Positions 39,883 through 48,534 of a stretch of DNA of 64,000 bases are shown in pieces; the stretch's first letter is position 1, and every line of letters begins with the position of its first letter. Location of the stretch: contig CBDCXE010000002.1 in assembly GCA_965223725.1 (NCBI GenBank), forward strand, positions 1-64,000, given 5' to 3'. Under the pieces are notes generated by a model, which was not told the origin of the DNA, ran no database searches, and saw nothing but the letters and a program-made list of their open reading frames with translations. Made by a program: the position numbers and the translations under genes. This DNA is from CBDCXE01 sp965223725 [NCBI: Nitrospinota bacterium]. GTDB lineage: Bacteria; Nitrospinota_A; UBA7883.

Positions 39883-41055
39883 TTATACTGCGTAGGCAGT
39901 CACACTTCTGGTCTCTTCATCGGTGATGTAGCAGGCTGGATCACATGTCATAAAATCACCGGTCATCCGCCATGCCCTGTCCCGGTTATTACCGCCGCAT
40001 ACTTTTATCCAGCGGCAGTTCGCGCAACGGCCTTTGATTTTCCGTGGTGATTGGCGAAGCACATTGAGCACAGTGTTATCGTCGCTGTTCCATATTTCAG
40101 AAAATGGCTTCTCTGTGATATTACCAAGGTTAATATACTGCATAAACGGGTCGGGATGGACATCACCCCAAGGGTCGATACTGGCGACATGGGCGCCGGC
40201 GCCGTCGCCCCCCAAACCCTCCAGCATTTCCAGCAATTTATTGGCGGTGGCGGGATCTTTTTTCATCATCCAAAGGGTCAGCAGAACCTTGTCCGCTTCA
40301 TTATTGCCGGTAATTATCTCTGTTCTTGATCCATTTTCGATATATGAAACAGCTTTTGCAATGATGCATTCCACTATTTTGTGGACGCGATAATTGGGAA
40401 TATTGCTGTTTTTATTTTCTTCACCTTTCACCCGGTACGCCAAATGCGACAAATATATCCTTTCAACATCATACTTTTCGGCAAACTGGAATATATGGTT
40501 CAGGTCGCTTATATTTGCAGATGACATCGTGAACCGGATCCCTGTTCTGATACCTTTACTTTTAAGCAGGGAAATACCCCGGACAACCTTGTCATAGGTT
40601 CCAGGCGCGCCGTATAGCCTGTCATGGGTTTCACACGATCCATCCATTTTGACGCCGACATAATCTATACCAGCGTTAAGCAACATTTTTACATTGGAGT
40701 TCTCAATCAATGTGCCGTTGGTGGATATGGATACATGCATGTCGAGCTGTTTGGCAAGATAAATAATGGGCAAAAGGTCTTCACGCAATAAAGGCTCGCC
40801 ACCAGCCAGGACCAGGTATTTCACCCCTGATTTGTGCAGGTTTCTTACAGTTTCCAGGGCCTGATCTTCTGAAAGTTCGTCGCATGATTTTGCGGTCACG
40901 GAGGACAAATAGCAGTGGGCGCATGAAAAGTTGCACGATTGGGTGATGTTCCAAATGACCATAGGAGATGAAGCGGCGCCCATATTGCCAATTTGCGCTA
41001 ACTGCGCTGGTGAGCCTTCCATCGCATATTTTAACAGCCTGCTTAACCGAAACAA
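39883..41055 (-). CDS. Radical SAM protein of the NirJ/AhbD (heme d1/heme) family
   Basis: 390 residues. The radical SAM cluster is CxxxCxxC at Cys41, Cys45 and Cys48 (CNFSCAHCY), with LVLAGGEPLLREDLL and SISTNGT following. The C terminus has a second Cys-rich cluster region (CANCRWIKVCGGNNRDRA, MTCDPACY) like the SPASM-type auxiliary site of NirJ. N-terminal VIWNITQSCN and C-terminal GNNRDRAWRMTGD match NirJ/AhbD proteins, which modify side chains of didecarboxysiroheme or heme precursors. No nirS or other nir genes are nearby, so heme d1 versus alternative heme synthesis remains open. Confidence 0.82.
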   Translation of the reverse strand: MFRLSRLLKYAMEGSPAQLAQIGNMGAASSPMVIWNITQSCNFSCAHCYLSSVTAKSCDELSEDQALETVRNLHKSGVKYLVLAGGEPLLREDLLPIIYLAKQLDMHVSISTNGTLIENSNVKMLLNAGIDYVGVKMDGSCETHDRLYGAPGTYDKVVRGISLLKSKGIRTGIRFTMSSANISDLNHIFQFAEKYDVERIYLSHLAYRVKGEENKNSNIPNYRVHKIVECIIAKAVSYIENGSRTEIITGNNEADKVLLTLWMMKKDPATANKLLEMLEGLGGDGAGAHVASIDPWGDVHPDPFMQYINLGNITEKPFSEIWNSDDNTVLNVLRQSPRKIKGRCANCRWIKVCGGNNRDRAWRMTGDFMTCDPACYITDEETRSVTAYAV

Positions 41056-41505
41056 CTAACCTCTCTCCCCTGAATCATATTTTCAAACCTGCCGTAAATG
41101 AAATTAATATATTGCAAAACTTGCAGTACATATATTTCCGGCATTATTGATAAAGTCCCATCCCCCAGGAACAGCATATACGCGCGATATTATTCATACC
41201 ATTTTGAGTAATATTCATAATTATCCAACTGCATGCCAAGCCGTTTGCAAAAGTATTACATATGTATATGAGATACCAGCTATTGCCTTGGATAAATTAT
41301 AAAGTATTGATTTATCCGATGCAAGCTAATTTTGTTACGGAATAATGTATTCTGTTCCAGCATAATACATAGTGACGGATATATCTATTTTCATCTCCGG
41401 GCTCAATTATTGGTTTTTCTCCGGCGCAGTTTAGCTTTTGATAAAATACTACTAAAATAGTATTAAAAAATAATGTTCTGACGTGAAAGTCTAATGGTAC
41501 AGTAA
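41056..41505. other. 450-bp AT-rich intergenic region
   Basis: Lies upstream of the radical SAM gene and downstream of the cyclic-nucleotide-domain gene (both minus strand). AATACTA / TAGTATT (about 41446-41465) could form a weak terminator for the latter, followed on the minus strand by a T-rich run. Half-sites such as TTGAT occur but I find no full FNR box. No open frame or RNA gene is convincing. Confidence 0.5.
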
Positions 41506-42462
41506 TCAGGACGCCATCGCGTCATCAGTTTTAGTGTTGTCCGCCCTGTATATACTGTTCGCCTGTTCGGCAAGCACAATGATATTCTTAAATAGCGCCG
41601 CAAGTTCATCCATGTCAGAAACCAACTTCCAATATATATCAAGCGCTTTCACGGCCGATTCTTTCAATGACAGGTTACTCCGCGACGATATATATAGCGC
41701 TTGTTCTACTAATGGTGATACAATTTGCATCTCGGCACATGTCTCTGACAGTCTGTCCGGCGCTGTATACTCAGGCATCGATTTATAATGAAGCGCCAAC
41801 GCAAGAATGGTATTCAGCTTTTCAAGCTTAGCCGATATACTGCTGAAAAGTTCCTTGTTTACAAAAGGAGATTCAGGGCCTTCGCTTATCAAATCTTCGA
41901 ACTTTGTGATATGGTCACACATCAAAGCCCTGTCGAGCTGAAGACCACTAAAGATTTCCGGTGTTATTCCAAGACAGCGCCTGGCAGCCGATTTGCACCG
42001 GGCCAGCCCCAACCGCGCAAACCCCCAATGCACTTTCTTCAAAGCCTTGGGGGCATGGAATATCCTTTTTAGATCCTCTTCAGAAACGATAATAACAGCC
42101 ACATCCTGAACAGAAGAGACCCTTGCAATGGTAGGGTCATGGGTGAACATGCTAAACTCACCAAACAAGGAAGGGCCATAGACTGTGCTTACCTGCAAAT
42201 CATATTTTTTGCTCCCAACCTTTATTGTTTTGTAAACAGCGCAAGTACCAGAGAGCATAATCACAAGCTGTCGTTTACCCTGCGTCCCCTGGGCCACCAG
42301 CGTCACTCCACGCTTTATTATGCGGGGTCCAAGCTCGCAAATGGCTTCCAATTCCTTACGCCCGATGTAATAAAACTCTGGCATGCGGGAAAGGATGGAA
42401 ATAATGTTTTCTTTATCGGTATAACCGAATGGGGTCTCAGGGCTTATCAAATCCGGGAGCAT
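41506..42462 (-). CDS. Cyclic-nucleotide-binding-domain protein without recognisable DNA-binding domain
   Basis: 318 residues. Residues about 25-145 form a cNMP-binding (Crp-like) beta-roll: YYIGRKELEAICELGPRIIKRGVTLVAQG, VIMLSGTCAVYK, YGPSLFGEFSMFTHDPTIARV. The expected C-terminal helix-turn-helix is missing; instead about 170 helical residues follow with no recognised motif. It may act by protein interaction. The phosphate-binding arginine site reads FGEFSMFTHDPTIARV, with a normal Glu and Arg, so nucleotide binding is possible. Confidence 0.75.
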   Translation of the reverse strand: MLPDLISPETPFGYTDKENIISILSRMPEFYYIGRKELEAICELGPRIIKRGVTLVAQGTQGKRQLVIMLSGTCAVYKTIKVGSKKYDLQVSTVYGPSLFGEFSMFTHDPTIARVSSVQDVAVIIVSEEDLKRIFHAPKALKKVHWGFARLGLARCKSAARRCLGITPEIFSGLQLDRALMCDHITKFEDLISEGPESPFVNKELFSSISAKLEKLNTILALALHYKSMPEYTAPDRLSETCAEMQIVSPLVEQALYISSRSNLSLKESAVKALDIYWKLVSDMDELAALFKNIIVLAEQANSIYRADNTKTDDAMAS

Positions 42463-42564
42463 ACAACAAAACTACCAGTACTTCTTCTATTGTCGGCTTA
42501 TTGCAAACAAAATTTAGAGATCATTAAAATACATAAAAATAATTATATGACGATCATGTTATGT

Positions 42565-42903
42565 TCAATCGTTTTCCGACCCTGTGGCATATGCATGATG
42601 GATTTTTTCCTGCAACTGCAAAAATATTTTCATTGCGTCAATAAACGAGCCAAAATCTTCCGCTTGCAACACACTTAATACTTTATCAAACTCTGTCTCT
42701 CCAGTGCCATTCCATATATCCCACGCCAGGCGCACCAGCACATCATCCGGGTCATAACAATCCAGGTTATCAGGGGTAGCGCCCAGGTTTATAGAGCCTC
42801 CATCACTGCTCAATAGCTTGCCCAATAAATCAGGATGATTTTTAAGCAACTCTTTAATAGCGCAGAGACGTAACTCAACATTGAATATGGAAAGATCGCT
42901 CAT
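42565..42903 (-). CDS. Unknown 112-residue protein
   Basis: Not recognised. Acidic, soluble, with two helical regions around a loop rich in Asp and Gly (DNLDCYDPDDVLVRLAWDIW). No signal peptide. Starts 3 bp after the FmdB stop and so is cotranscribed with it. The cyclic-nucleotide gene follows 102 bp downstream on the same strand. Confidence 0.6.
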   Translation of the reverse strand: MSDLSIFNVELRLCAIKELLKNHPDLLGKLLSSDGGSINLGATPDNLDCYDPDDVLVRLAWDIWNGTGETEFDKVLSVLQAEDFGSFIDAMKIFLQLQEKIHHAYATGSEND

Positions 42904-42906
42904 CGG

Positions 42907-43149
42907 TCACATCCCGCATGTCCCGGTATTACAGCCAGGCTGGTTTGGCGCAGGGCATCCACCGACCGCTTCGCACATGGGCGCGCCGTTTTGGTTGACG
43001 CCGGCGGAGACTGAAAATACAGAGAATCTCTTTTCTACACGAGAGCTTCCACATTCCGGACAGGAAATGTCGGAAAATGAGTCAACAGACAGACGCATCG
43101 CTTCAAACTGAATGTCGCAATGGCGACATCGATATTCATAAACAGGCAT
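42907..43149 (-). CDS. FmdB-type zinc ribbon protein
   Basis: 80 residues beginning MPVYEYRCRHCDIQFE with a second Cys pair (CPECGSSRVEKRFSVFS), the FmdB/CxxC_CxxC_SSSS pattern of a putative regulatory zinc ribbon. The C-terminal extension is rich in Cys and Pro (CPAPNQPGCNTGTCGM) and could bind additional metal. The function of the family is not established. Confidence 0.85.
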   Translation of the reverse strand: MPVYEYRCRHCDIQFEAMRLSVDSFSDISCPECGSSRVEKRFSVFSVSAGVNQNGAPMCEAVGGCPAPNQPGCNTGTCGM

Positions 43150-43306
43150 TTACATCAGCCACAAACTTTTACTAAATCAGGATCTGCCCTCACAGATCAT
43201 ATAATGCTTGCAATATACTATAAAAGCTGATCATTTGCAATCATTCCTTTTGCAGGCCCGCCGGTTACGCATAATTTTATAATGCTTGTTTTTCATCAAT
43301 GATACA

Positions 43307-43687
43307 ATGAAACCTGTTAGAGATGAGCGACTTGACATCATTATGAAAGTTAAAAACCTGGTCCGGGATGATCCATTCATCGTTGGCATGTTAAAACGTA
43401 TGCCGCCACCGGTTGCGGAAAGTTTCACCGACGATCAACTCCTGGAGATCAAAAAATCTGTGGGTGATCGCAAATGGGCCGCCCATTCTATCGACATAAG
43501 GCGCACCCTAAAGCTGCTGAAATGGAAATACTACTTCGTATTTATTGCTGGCAGAGAAAGACGCGGAAATGAAGTCGAGCGTATGCGCGCGTGGACCTGG
43601 GTGAACGCTTTTTTCATCGCCCTGTTCATGCTGGGTGTTCTGGCGATCGGGATTTTTCTGGTATACAAGCTCAACACAATGGCCTGA
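43307..43687 (+). CDS. Unknown membrane-anchored protein
   Basis: 126 residues from ATG 43307 (a TTG at 43286 also in frame). A basic soluble part with the segment RMPPPVAESFTDDQLLEIKKSVGDRKWAAHSID split over residues 25-60, then a single C-terminal membrane helix (WVNAFFIALFMLGVLAIGIFLVY). Tail-anchored topology. It ends 1 bp before the next gene. Not recognised; the position suggests an envelope role with the following genes. Confidence 0.65.
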   Translation: MKPVRDERLDIIMKVKNLVRDDPFIVGMLKRMPPPVAESFTDDQLLEIKKSVGDRKWAAHSIDIRRTLKLLKWKYYFVFIAGRERRGNEVERMRAWTWVNAFFIALFMLGVLAIGIFLVYKLNTMA

Positions 43688-43688
43688 C

Positions 43689-44237
43689 ATGATTTTTACC
43701 CGGCTGTCCGATCGAATTTTCGTACTCCTGGTTTATATAGCCCTACCCGCCCCACATTTTGCCCTGGCTGAAAACGAGCATAACCATGGAGCAAAGCTCA
43801 CCCAGAACAACCCGCTGGGCACATTGATGGTCTATCGCGTCAAATCGAAAATTGGCAAATATATACCGAAAGATCCTGGATTAATTGATCAGGATGGCAA
43901 GGACACGTTCAAGACCGCTACCATAAGCTTCGATGTGGTAGACGACACTCCAGATATAATGAAAGGGTATGGAGAGCAGTTTACCGATGATTTTTCCACC
44001 CGGAAATTTGGCACGACGGAAAAAGAGACCGTTGATGCGCTGACAAAAGCGTTCGTGCCCATGTTTGTGAAATCGGAAAATTTACCGTTTAACCGCTCAA
44101 ATATGGTATCCATTGTCCATAAAGATGGGATGCTGTTACAACAGATATTCTGCGTCGATTTTTCGGAAAATGAATTCGTTCGCGTACTGAAAATCCTTCA
44201 GGACGATATGGCGCCGGGGGACAGACCAAACAATTGA
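43689..44237 (+). CDS. Unknown exported protein
   Basis: 182 residues with a signal peptide (RLSDRIFVLLVYIALPAPHFALA) and a mature part that resembles no family I know. ATG 43689 follows the preceding stop by 1 bp, so the pair is coupled; an in-frame ATG at 43635 would overlap the neighbour. His-rich N terminus of the mature form (ENEHNHGAK) could bind metal. Downstream lie lipid and LPS biosynthesis genes. Confidence 0.65.
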   Translation: MIFTRLSDRIFVLLVYIALPAPHFALAENEHNHGAKLTQNNPLGTLMVYRVKSKIGKYIPKDPGLIDQDGKDTFKTATISFDVVDDTPDIMKGYGEQFTDDFSTRKFGTTEKETVDALTKAFVPMFVKSENLPFNRSNMVSIVHKDGMLLQQIFCVDFSENEFVRVLKILQDDMAPGDRPNN

Positions 44238-44289
44238 CCGGCAAACACTGTATATACGGCCATATAACGCTACGACAGAAAATCATGTT

Positions 44290-44952
44290 ATGAAACGTTT
44301 TATCCACTCATATATCATCCCGCCGATCGCATATATAACCCTATACCTGGTCAGCGCTACATTGAGATTGGAGCAGGTCGATAATGATTTTCAGCAGGAG
44401 CTGGTTGGAAATAATATCACGGCGATAGGCCTGTTCTGGCACGGCAGGCTGTTCTATGTCCCGTATCACTACCGGCGGTGGCTGGGCAAGGTCGCCATCC
44501 TGGTGAGCCCCAGCGTGGATGGAGAAATCATTTCCCGCACATTAAACTGGTTTGGGTTCAAGACGGTCCGTGGCTCTTCGTATAAAAGCTCCCGTTCCGC
44601 GTTACGCAAGCTCCAGCGAAATATAAACGACGGGGTATGGCCGGTGTTGATAGCGGATGGCTCCAGGGGTCCTGCGTTCAAACTGCAGCCTGGCGCCTTG
44701 ATGCTATCCAAACTCACAGGTAGCCCGATATTGCCCCTCACCGTCTCATTCTCCAAATACTGGACGGTTAACAGCTGGGACAAGCTGATGATCCCGAAGC
44801 CGTTCGCTTCCGTCGTTGTTGTATATGGCCAGCCTGTCACAGTCCCCTCTTCTGGCGACTCGCAACAGTTGGAATTAAAACGCCTGGAGCTGGAGCGGAT
44901 TCTGCTAGATATCACAGAGAAGGCGGACAAGTATTTTGCGGCAAAGCCATGA
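44290..44952 (+). CDS. DUF374 family lysophospholipid acyltransferase-like protein
   Basis: 220 residues with an N-terminal membrane anchor. Characteristic DUF374 segments: GLFWHGRLFYVPYHYRR, ILVSPSVDGEIISRTL, RGSSYKSSRSALRKL and ADGSRGPAFKLQPGALMLSKLTGSP. The family is related to LpxL/PlsC acyltransferases and is usually linked to lipid A. Its stop overlaps the kdtA start (ATGA), supporting a role in LPS core or lipid A assembly. Confidence 0.85.
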   Translation: MKRFIHSYIIPPIAYITLYLVSATLRLEQVDNDFQQELVGNNITAIGLFWHGRLFYVPYHYRRWLGKVAILVSPSVDGEIISRTLNWFGFKTVRGSSYKSSRSALRKLQRNINDGVWPVLIADGSRGPAFKLQPGALMLSKLTGSPILPLTVSFSKYWTVNSWDKLMIPKPFASVVVVYGQPVTVPSSGDSQQLELKRLELERILLDITEKADKYFAAKP

Positions 44953-46223
44953 TCTATTTTATTTATAACCTTCTTTTATACACGGCCCTGGTTCTACTCT
45001 CCCCGGTTTGGATTCTTTTAATCATATTTAAAAAGAAATACCGTGTCGGGTTAGGTCAAAAACTTGGGTTTTTCCTGCCAATACAAACCAGGGAAACAAT
45101 ATGGATCCACGCTGTATCCGTGGGCGAGACCATCGCCGCAACCGGGTTAGTGCAGGAGTTTCTGGAGCTTACCCAGGATTACCGGATCATGTTCTCGACC
45201 ACCACATCCACCGGGCAAGAGGTTGCCCGTCAGAAGCTGGCCCCGAACGCCAATGTTTTCTATTTCCCATATGACCTGCCCTGCGCCACCAGAAGAACAG
45301 TGAGAGCCATCAAACCGGCCGTGATAGTTTTGATCGATACAGAGTTGTGGCCAAATTTGATAAGGTCAGGCAAAAAGCATGGCGCAAAAATCGCCCTTGT
45401 CAACGGCAGGATCTCCGACAAATCCTTCCCCCGCTATCACCGGTTCTACTGGTTGTTTAAATATATACTGGGCAAAATAGACCTGTTTGCCATGCAGAGC
45501 GAAAATGATGGCGAACGGATTATCCAAATGGGCGCTGATCCGAAGCGGGTGGATGTTCCTGGCAACCTGAAGTTCGACCGGTCGACAGAGCCGGTCACAC
45601 CGGAGGACCGCACAACCCTGAAGCAATCGCTGGGGATGGAAGCGCAGGCGCCCGTTCTGATCCTGGGTAGTATCCATGAAGGGGAAGAAGCGGCTATTCG
45701 GGCCGCCATTAAATGCCGGGATCATGCCCCAAACCTGCGTATCATAATCGCGCCACGCCGCATCGAGGATTTCGGCTGGATCAAAACTGCTCTGAGAAGC
45801 TCCGGGTTGCATATAGTTAGAAAAAGTGAGGTTGACTTAGAGAAATCAACAATAGATGATGTCATCGTTATCGATACATTTGGGGAGTTGGCGAACCTTT
45901 ACTCTATCTGCGATGTAGCATTCGTCGGCGGCAGTCTCATACCCCATGGTGGTCAAAATCCGCTAGAGCCGGCCACACAGGGCATTACCGCTGTTTTCGG
46001 GCAGTATATGGGCAATTTCAGTGAAGCTGCAGAGGCGCTGGTCTCTGGTGGTGGAGGGTTTCAAGTGGATTCGGAAGAGGAGCTGTATACCACTTTAGTG
46101 GAGCTGTTAACCAAAATCGACGCCAGGGAAACAAGCGGTAAGCTGGCCCGTTCGGTGGTGGAGCGCAATAGGGGCGCCTCCAGAAAAGCGGCCGAAAGTA
46201 TCATCGATCTGATAGAAAAATAG
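44949..46223 (+). CDS. kdtA: 3-deoxy-D-manno-octulosonic acid (Kdo) transferase
   Basis: Transfers Kdo from CMP-Kdo to lipid A precursor at the inner face of the inner membrane. 424 residues, family-typical. N-terminal membrane anchor, then IWIHAVSVGETIAATGLV, FSTTTSTGQEVA, LIDTELWPNLI, and in the second Rossmann half LILGSIHEGEEAAI and FVGGSLIPHGGQNPLEPA. Proof that the host makes LPS. Coupled with the acyltransferase upstream. Confidence 0.95.
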   Translation: MIYFIYNLLLYTALVLLSPVWILLIIFKKKYRVGLGQKLGFFLPIQTRETIWIHAVSVGETIAATGLVQEFLELTQDYRIMFSTTTSTGQEVARQKLAPNANVFYFPYDLPCATRRTVRAIKPAVIVLIDTELWPNLIRSGKKHGAKIALVNGRISDKSFPRYHRFYWLFKYILGKIDLFAMQSENDGERIIQMGADPKRVDVPGNLKFDRSTEPVTPEDRTTLKQSLGMEAQAPVLILGSIHEGEEAAIRAAIKCRDHAPNLRIIIAPRRIEDFGWIKTALRSSGLHIVRKSEVDLEKSTIDDVIVIDTFGELANLYSICDVAFVGGSLIPHGGQNPLEPATQGITAVFGQYMGNFSEAAEALVSGGGGFQVDSEEELYTTLVELLTKIDARETSGKLARSVVERNRGASRKAAESIIDLIEK

Positions 46224-46224
46224 A

Positions 46225-47226
46225 ATGACGCAAGACCCCGCCCTTGGCACAACCCTAGATAACTGCGTGAATGCTATTTTTGGCGGCGCCCAGTTCAGCG
46301 AACCTGTTCCATTGGCAGGGGACGCGTCGACCCGCCGTTATTTCAGGCTGGAGGTTGATATGGTTGGGTCTGTCGTGCTGATGCTGGCGCCGGATGATGG
46401 GTATATCTCCGAGTTTCAGAATATGACACGGCTCATGGAACAGCTGGGCGTCGATGTCCCGCATCTGTTTGGCGCATCCGGCAGGGTGTTGGCGATGGAG
46501 GATTTGGGTGACCGGACGCTCCAGTCAAAGGTTCGAAGCATGACAGATGACGAAATAAACAATGAATACCGATCGATAATCGACAGCCTGCTCGAATTTC
46601 AGGCGCGCGCTTCCAGCATTGATAATCGGGAAAACAAATGCTTTGAGCAAAAGTTCGACCATGAAAAACTGATGTGGGAGGTCGAGTTCGCCAACGAGCA
46701 CTACATGCGTAACCACTTGGGCCATAAGCCATCGTCTGGAGAGATGGAACGGATACGGGATGAATGGAGCAATGTATGCGCGACCTTGGCGAAGATCACT
46801 AAAACCCTGGCACATCGCGACTTTCACAGCAGGAACATCATGGTATATGGCGACCGGCGGGTCTGGATAGATTATCAGGACGCGCGGATGGGGCGCAGGC
46901 AGTATGATCTGGCCTCGCTGCTGCTCGATCCATACGCCAACATCTCGCCAGATTTGGAAGCAAGCCTTGTCGATTATTACTATGAAGGCCTGCAAACCAT
47001 CAACAAGCACACGATCAGCTATGAGCGGTTCATTAATATATACAAGCTAAGCGGCGCCCAGAGGCTCTACAAAGCGCTGGGCACCTTCGGCTATCAATCA
47101 ACCGCGCTGGGCGTGGACGTTTACAAAGAACATATCCCGGTTGCTGTGGCCGCGCTGCGCAGGGTTATGAACTCCACACCCGACCTGATTGGTTTGTCAT
47201 CAACCCTGGATACATATCTGGAATAG
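46225..47226 (+). CDS. Aminoglycoside-phosphotransferase-fold kinase, AmgK-like
   Basis: 333 residues. APH-fold kinase with the catalytic loop LAHRDFHSRNIMVYG and metal motif WIDYQDARMGRRQYDLASLLLDPY. The N terminus (VPLAGDASTRRYFRLEV) is that of AmgK, the anomeric N-acetylmuramate/N-acetylglucosamine kinase used in peptidoglycan recycling. MurU is not adjacent, so the substrate is inferred. It starts 1 bp after kdtA. Confidence 0.82.
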   Translation: MTQDPALGTTLDNCVNAIFGGAQFSEPVPLAGDASTRRYFRLEVDMVGSVVLMLAPDDGYISEFQNMTRLMEQLGVDVPHLFGASGRVLAMEDLGDRTLQSKVRSMTDDEINNEYRSIIDSLLEFQARASSIDNRENKCFEQKFDHEKLMWEVEFANEHYMRNHLGHKPSSGEMERIRDEWSNVCATLAKITKTLAHRDFHSRNIMVYGDRRVWIDYQDARMGRRQYDLASLLLDPYANISPDLEASLVDYYYEGLQTINKHTISYERFINIYKLSGAQRLYKALGTFGYQSTALGVDVYKEHIPVAVAALRRVMNSTPDLIGLSSTLDTYLE

Positions 47227-47261
47227 ACAACAATCCTTCACAGTCCAGAGAAATGGCTAGA

Positions 47262-47717
47262 TTACGGCCTGAATAACCCAAATGCAAGCGGGACCTGGGG
47301 CCCACCGCCATCGGATTCTATGCTCATTTCGGGTGTATCCGACGGATTAGGTTGCCTGATCGTAATCGTACTTGTTCCTGGTACAGGCCCAAGAGGAGGA
47401 GTGCTAATTTCCGGTATACAATCAACTTTCTCAATAAATAAGTTTTTTGCTAGATATACCTGGGAAAAACCAGCATCTGATTGACGTGACAAAACCCATG
47501 TTCCTGATACTACGCATACCCTAACACCATCTCGGGTTACGGTTTGCTTAAACCCCGTTTCTGTGAGATCCCAAATCACCTTTTCCCCTTCTGGGGTGCC
47601 ATCCACCTGCCACGCTCCAGTGAGTATATCAACTAGTTGTTCATCTGATTTCGGATCGCCACATGAAACCAGCAAAACCAGTCCAGCAGTGATTACTATT
47701 GTCCCCAGCGTTTTCAT
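47262..47717 (-). CDS. Unknown lipoprotein
   Basis: 151 residues with a clear lipobox (VLLVSCGD) after a 19-residue signal sequence. The mature part begins with a lipocalin-5/DUF-like strand LTGAWQVDGTPEGEKVIWDLTETGFKQTV split over residues 33-62, and ends in a Pro-rich tail. Function not recognised. Standing alone; convergent with the amgK-like gene. Confidence 0.7.
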   Translation of the reverse strand: MKTLGTIVITAGLVLLVSCGDPKSDEQLVDILTGAWQVDGTPEGEKVIWDLTETGFKQTVTRDGVRVCVVSGTWVLSRQSDAGFSQVYLAKNLFIEKVDCIPEISTPPLGPVPGTSTITIRQPNPSDTPEMSIESDGGGPQVPLAFGLFRP

Positions 47718-47857
47718 AGCAATCTCCCTTCTATTGGTTTGATAATAAGAAACAGAATAATATTATCTAATAGTAAATGCAAAATTAATCGCCTCGCTCC
47801 AGGCAGTGCAGTGAGTTTACAAACCATCCGTCAGTACCATTGATTAACTCACTCCAT

Positions 47858-47890
47858 AAAAAAACCCTCCAGCCGGAAAAGCTGGAGGGT
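47858..47890 (-). terminator. Rho-independent terminator of the cytochrome c gene
   Basis: Ten-base perfect stem ACCCTCCAGC (47864-47873) with GCTGGAGGGT (47881-47890), 7-nt loop, and seven A on the plus strand (47858-47864), which become a U-run in the minus-strand transcript. It lies just downstream of the cytochrome stop. Confidence 0.9.
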
Positions 47891-47910
47891 GTATGAACTC
47901 TATATTCGGA

Positions 47911-48285
47911 TCAACCGCCGTTGGCTTTTATATATGCCAGCAGGTCATCGATTTCACCTTCGGATAATTTTGGGATTTTCATCTTGGTTTTCTTCGATTT
48001 GTCGGCGCCCTTCTTCCACTTTTTCAGATCCTGCGTCTCGGCGTCGTTCTCTTCCCAGGTAGCCTGAGGGTCGCTCAACCATTTTTTCAGCCACTCTTCA
48101 GAGCGTCTCTCCGTAACCCCGGCCAGGCCAGGCCCCACTTTCTTTTTTGCGCTAATTTTATGGCAATTTTTACATTTTTTGGATTTCCATAATTTTGCGC
48201 CGCTACCCGTGTCACCAGCATACCCTACGCCCGCAAATGCAACGGCCATAATCAGCGCCAGAAATCCACCTGTAATCTTCTTCAT
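47911..48285 (-). CDS. Periplasmic monoheme cytochrome c
   Basis: 124 residues. Signal peptide ending GVGYAGD, one heme site CKNCH at about residue 38, and a Met ligand probably in KTKMKIPKLSEGEIDDLLAYI. An unusually Lys-rich stretch (KKWKKGADKSKKTKMK) gives a basic surface, likely for docking to an acidic partner. A candidate electron acceptor for the pentaheme/b6 complex, but that is inference. It is monocistronic with its own terminator. Confidence 0.9.
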   Translation of the reverse strand: MKKITGGFLALIMAVAFAGVGYAGDTGSGAKLWKSKKCKNCHKISAKKKVGPGLAGVTERRSEEWLKKWLSDPQATWEENDAETQDLKKWKKGADKSKKTKMKIPKLSEGEIDDLLAYIKANGG

Positions 48286-48534
48286 AATACCTCCTATAGA
48301 GTTATACTTTAAACAGGCTTACTCATCCCCAAACCTTATATTTCCACAGTATCGCCATGTTCTATGACACCTTGAAAATAACTCCTGCATAATCGTCAAT
48401 CGATACCGGGTCTGTCAAGTAGATTTTTACGGAACAAATGCTGGTATTGGAAATATTTTGTTCAATATACATACTAAATTCTGCATAAGTCGTTACAATG
48501 CTGCCAGATAAATGAACAAAACAATATATTCAAA

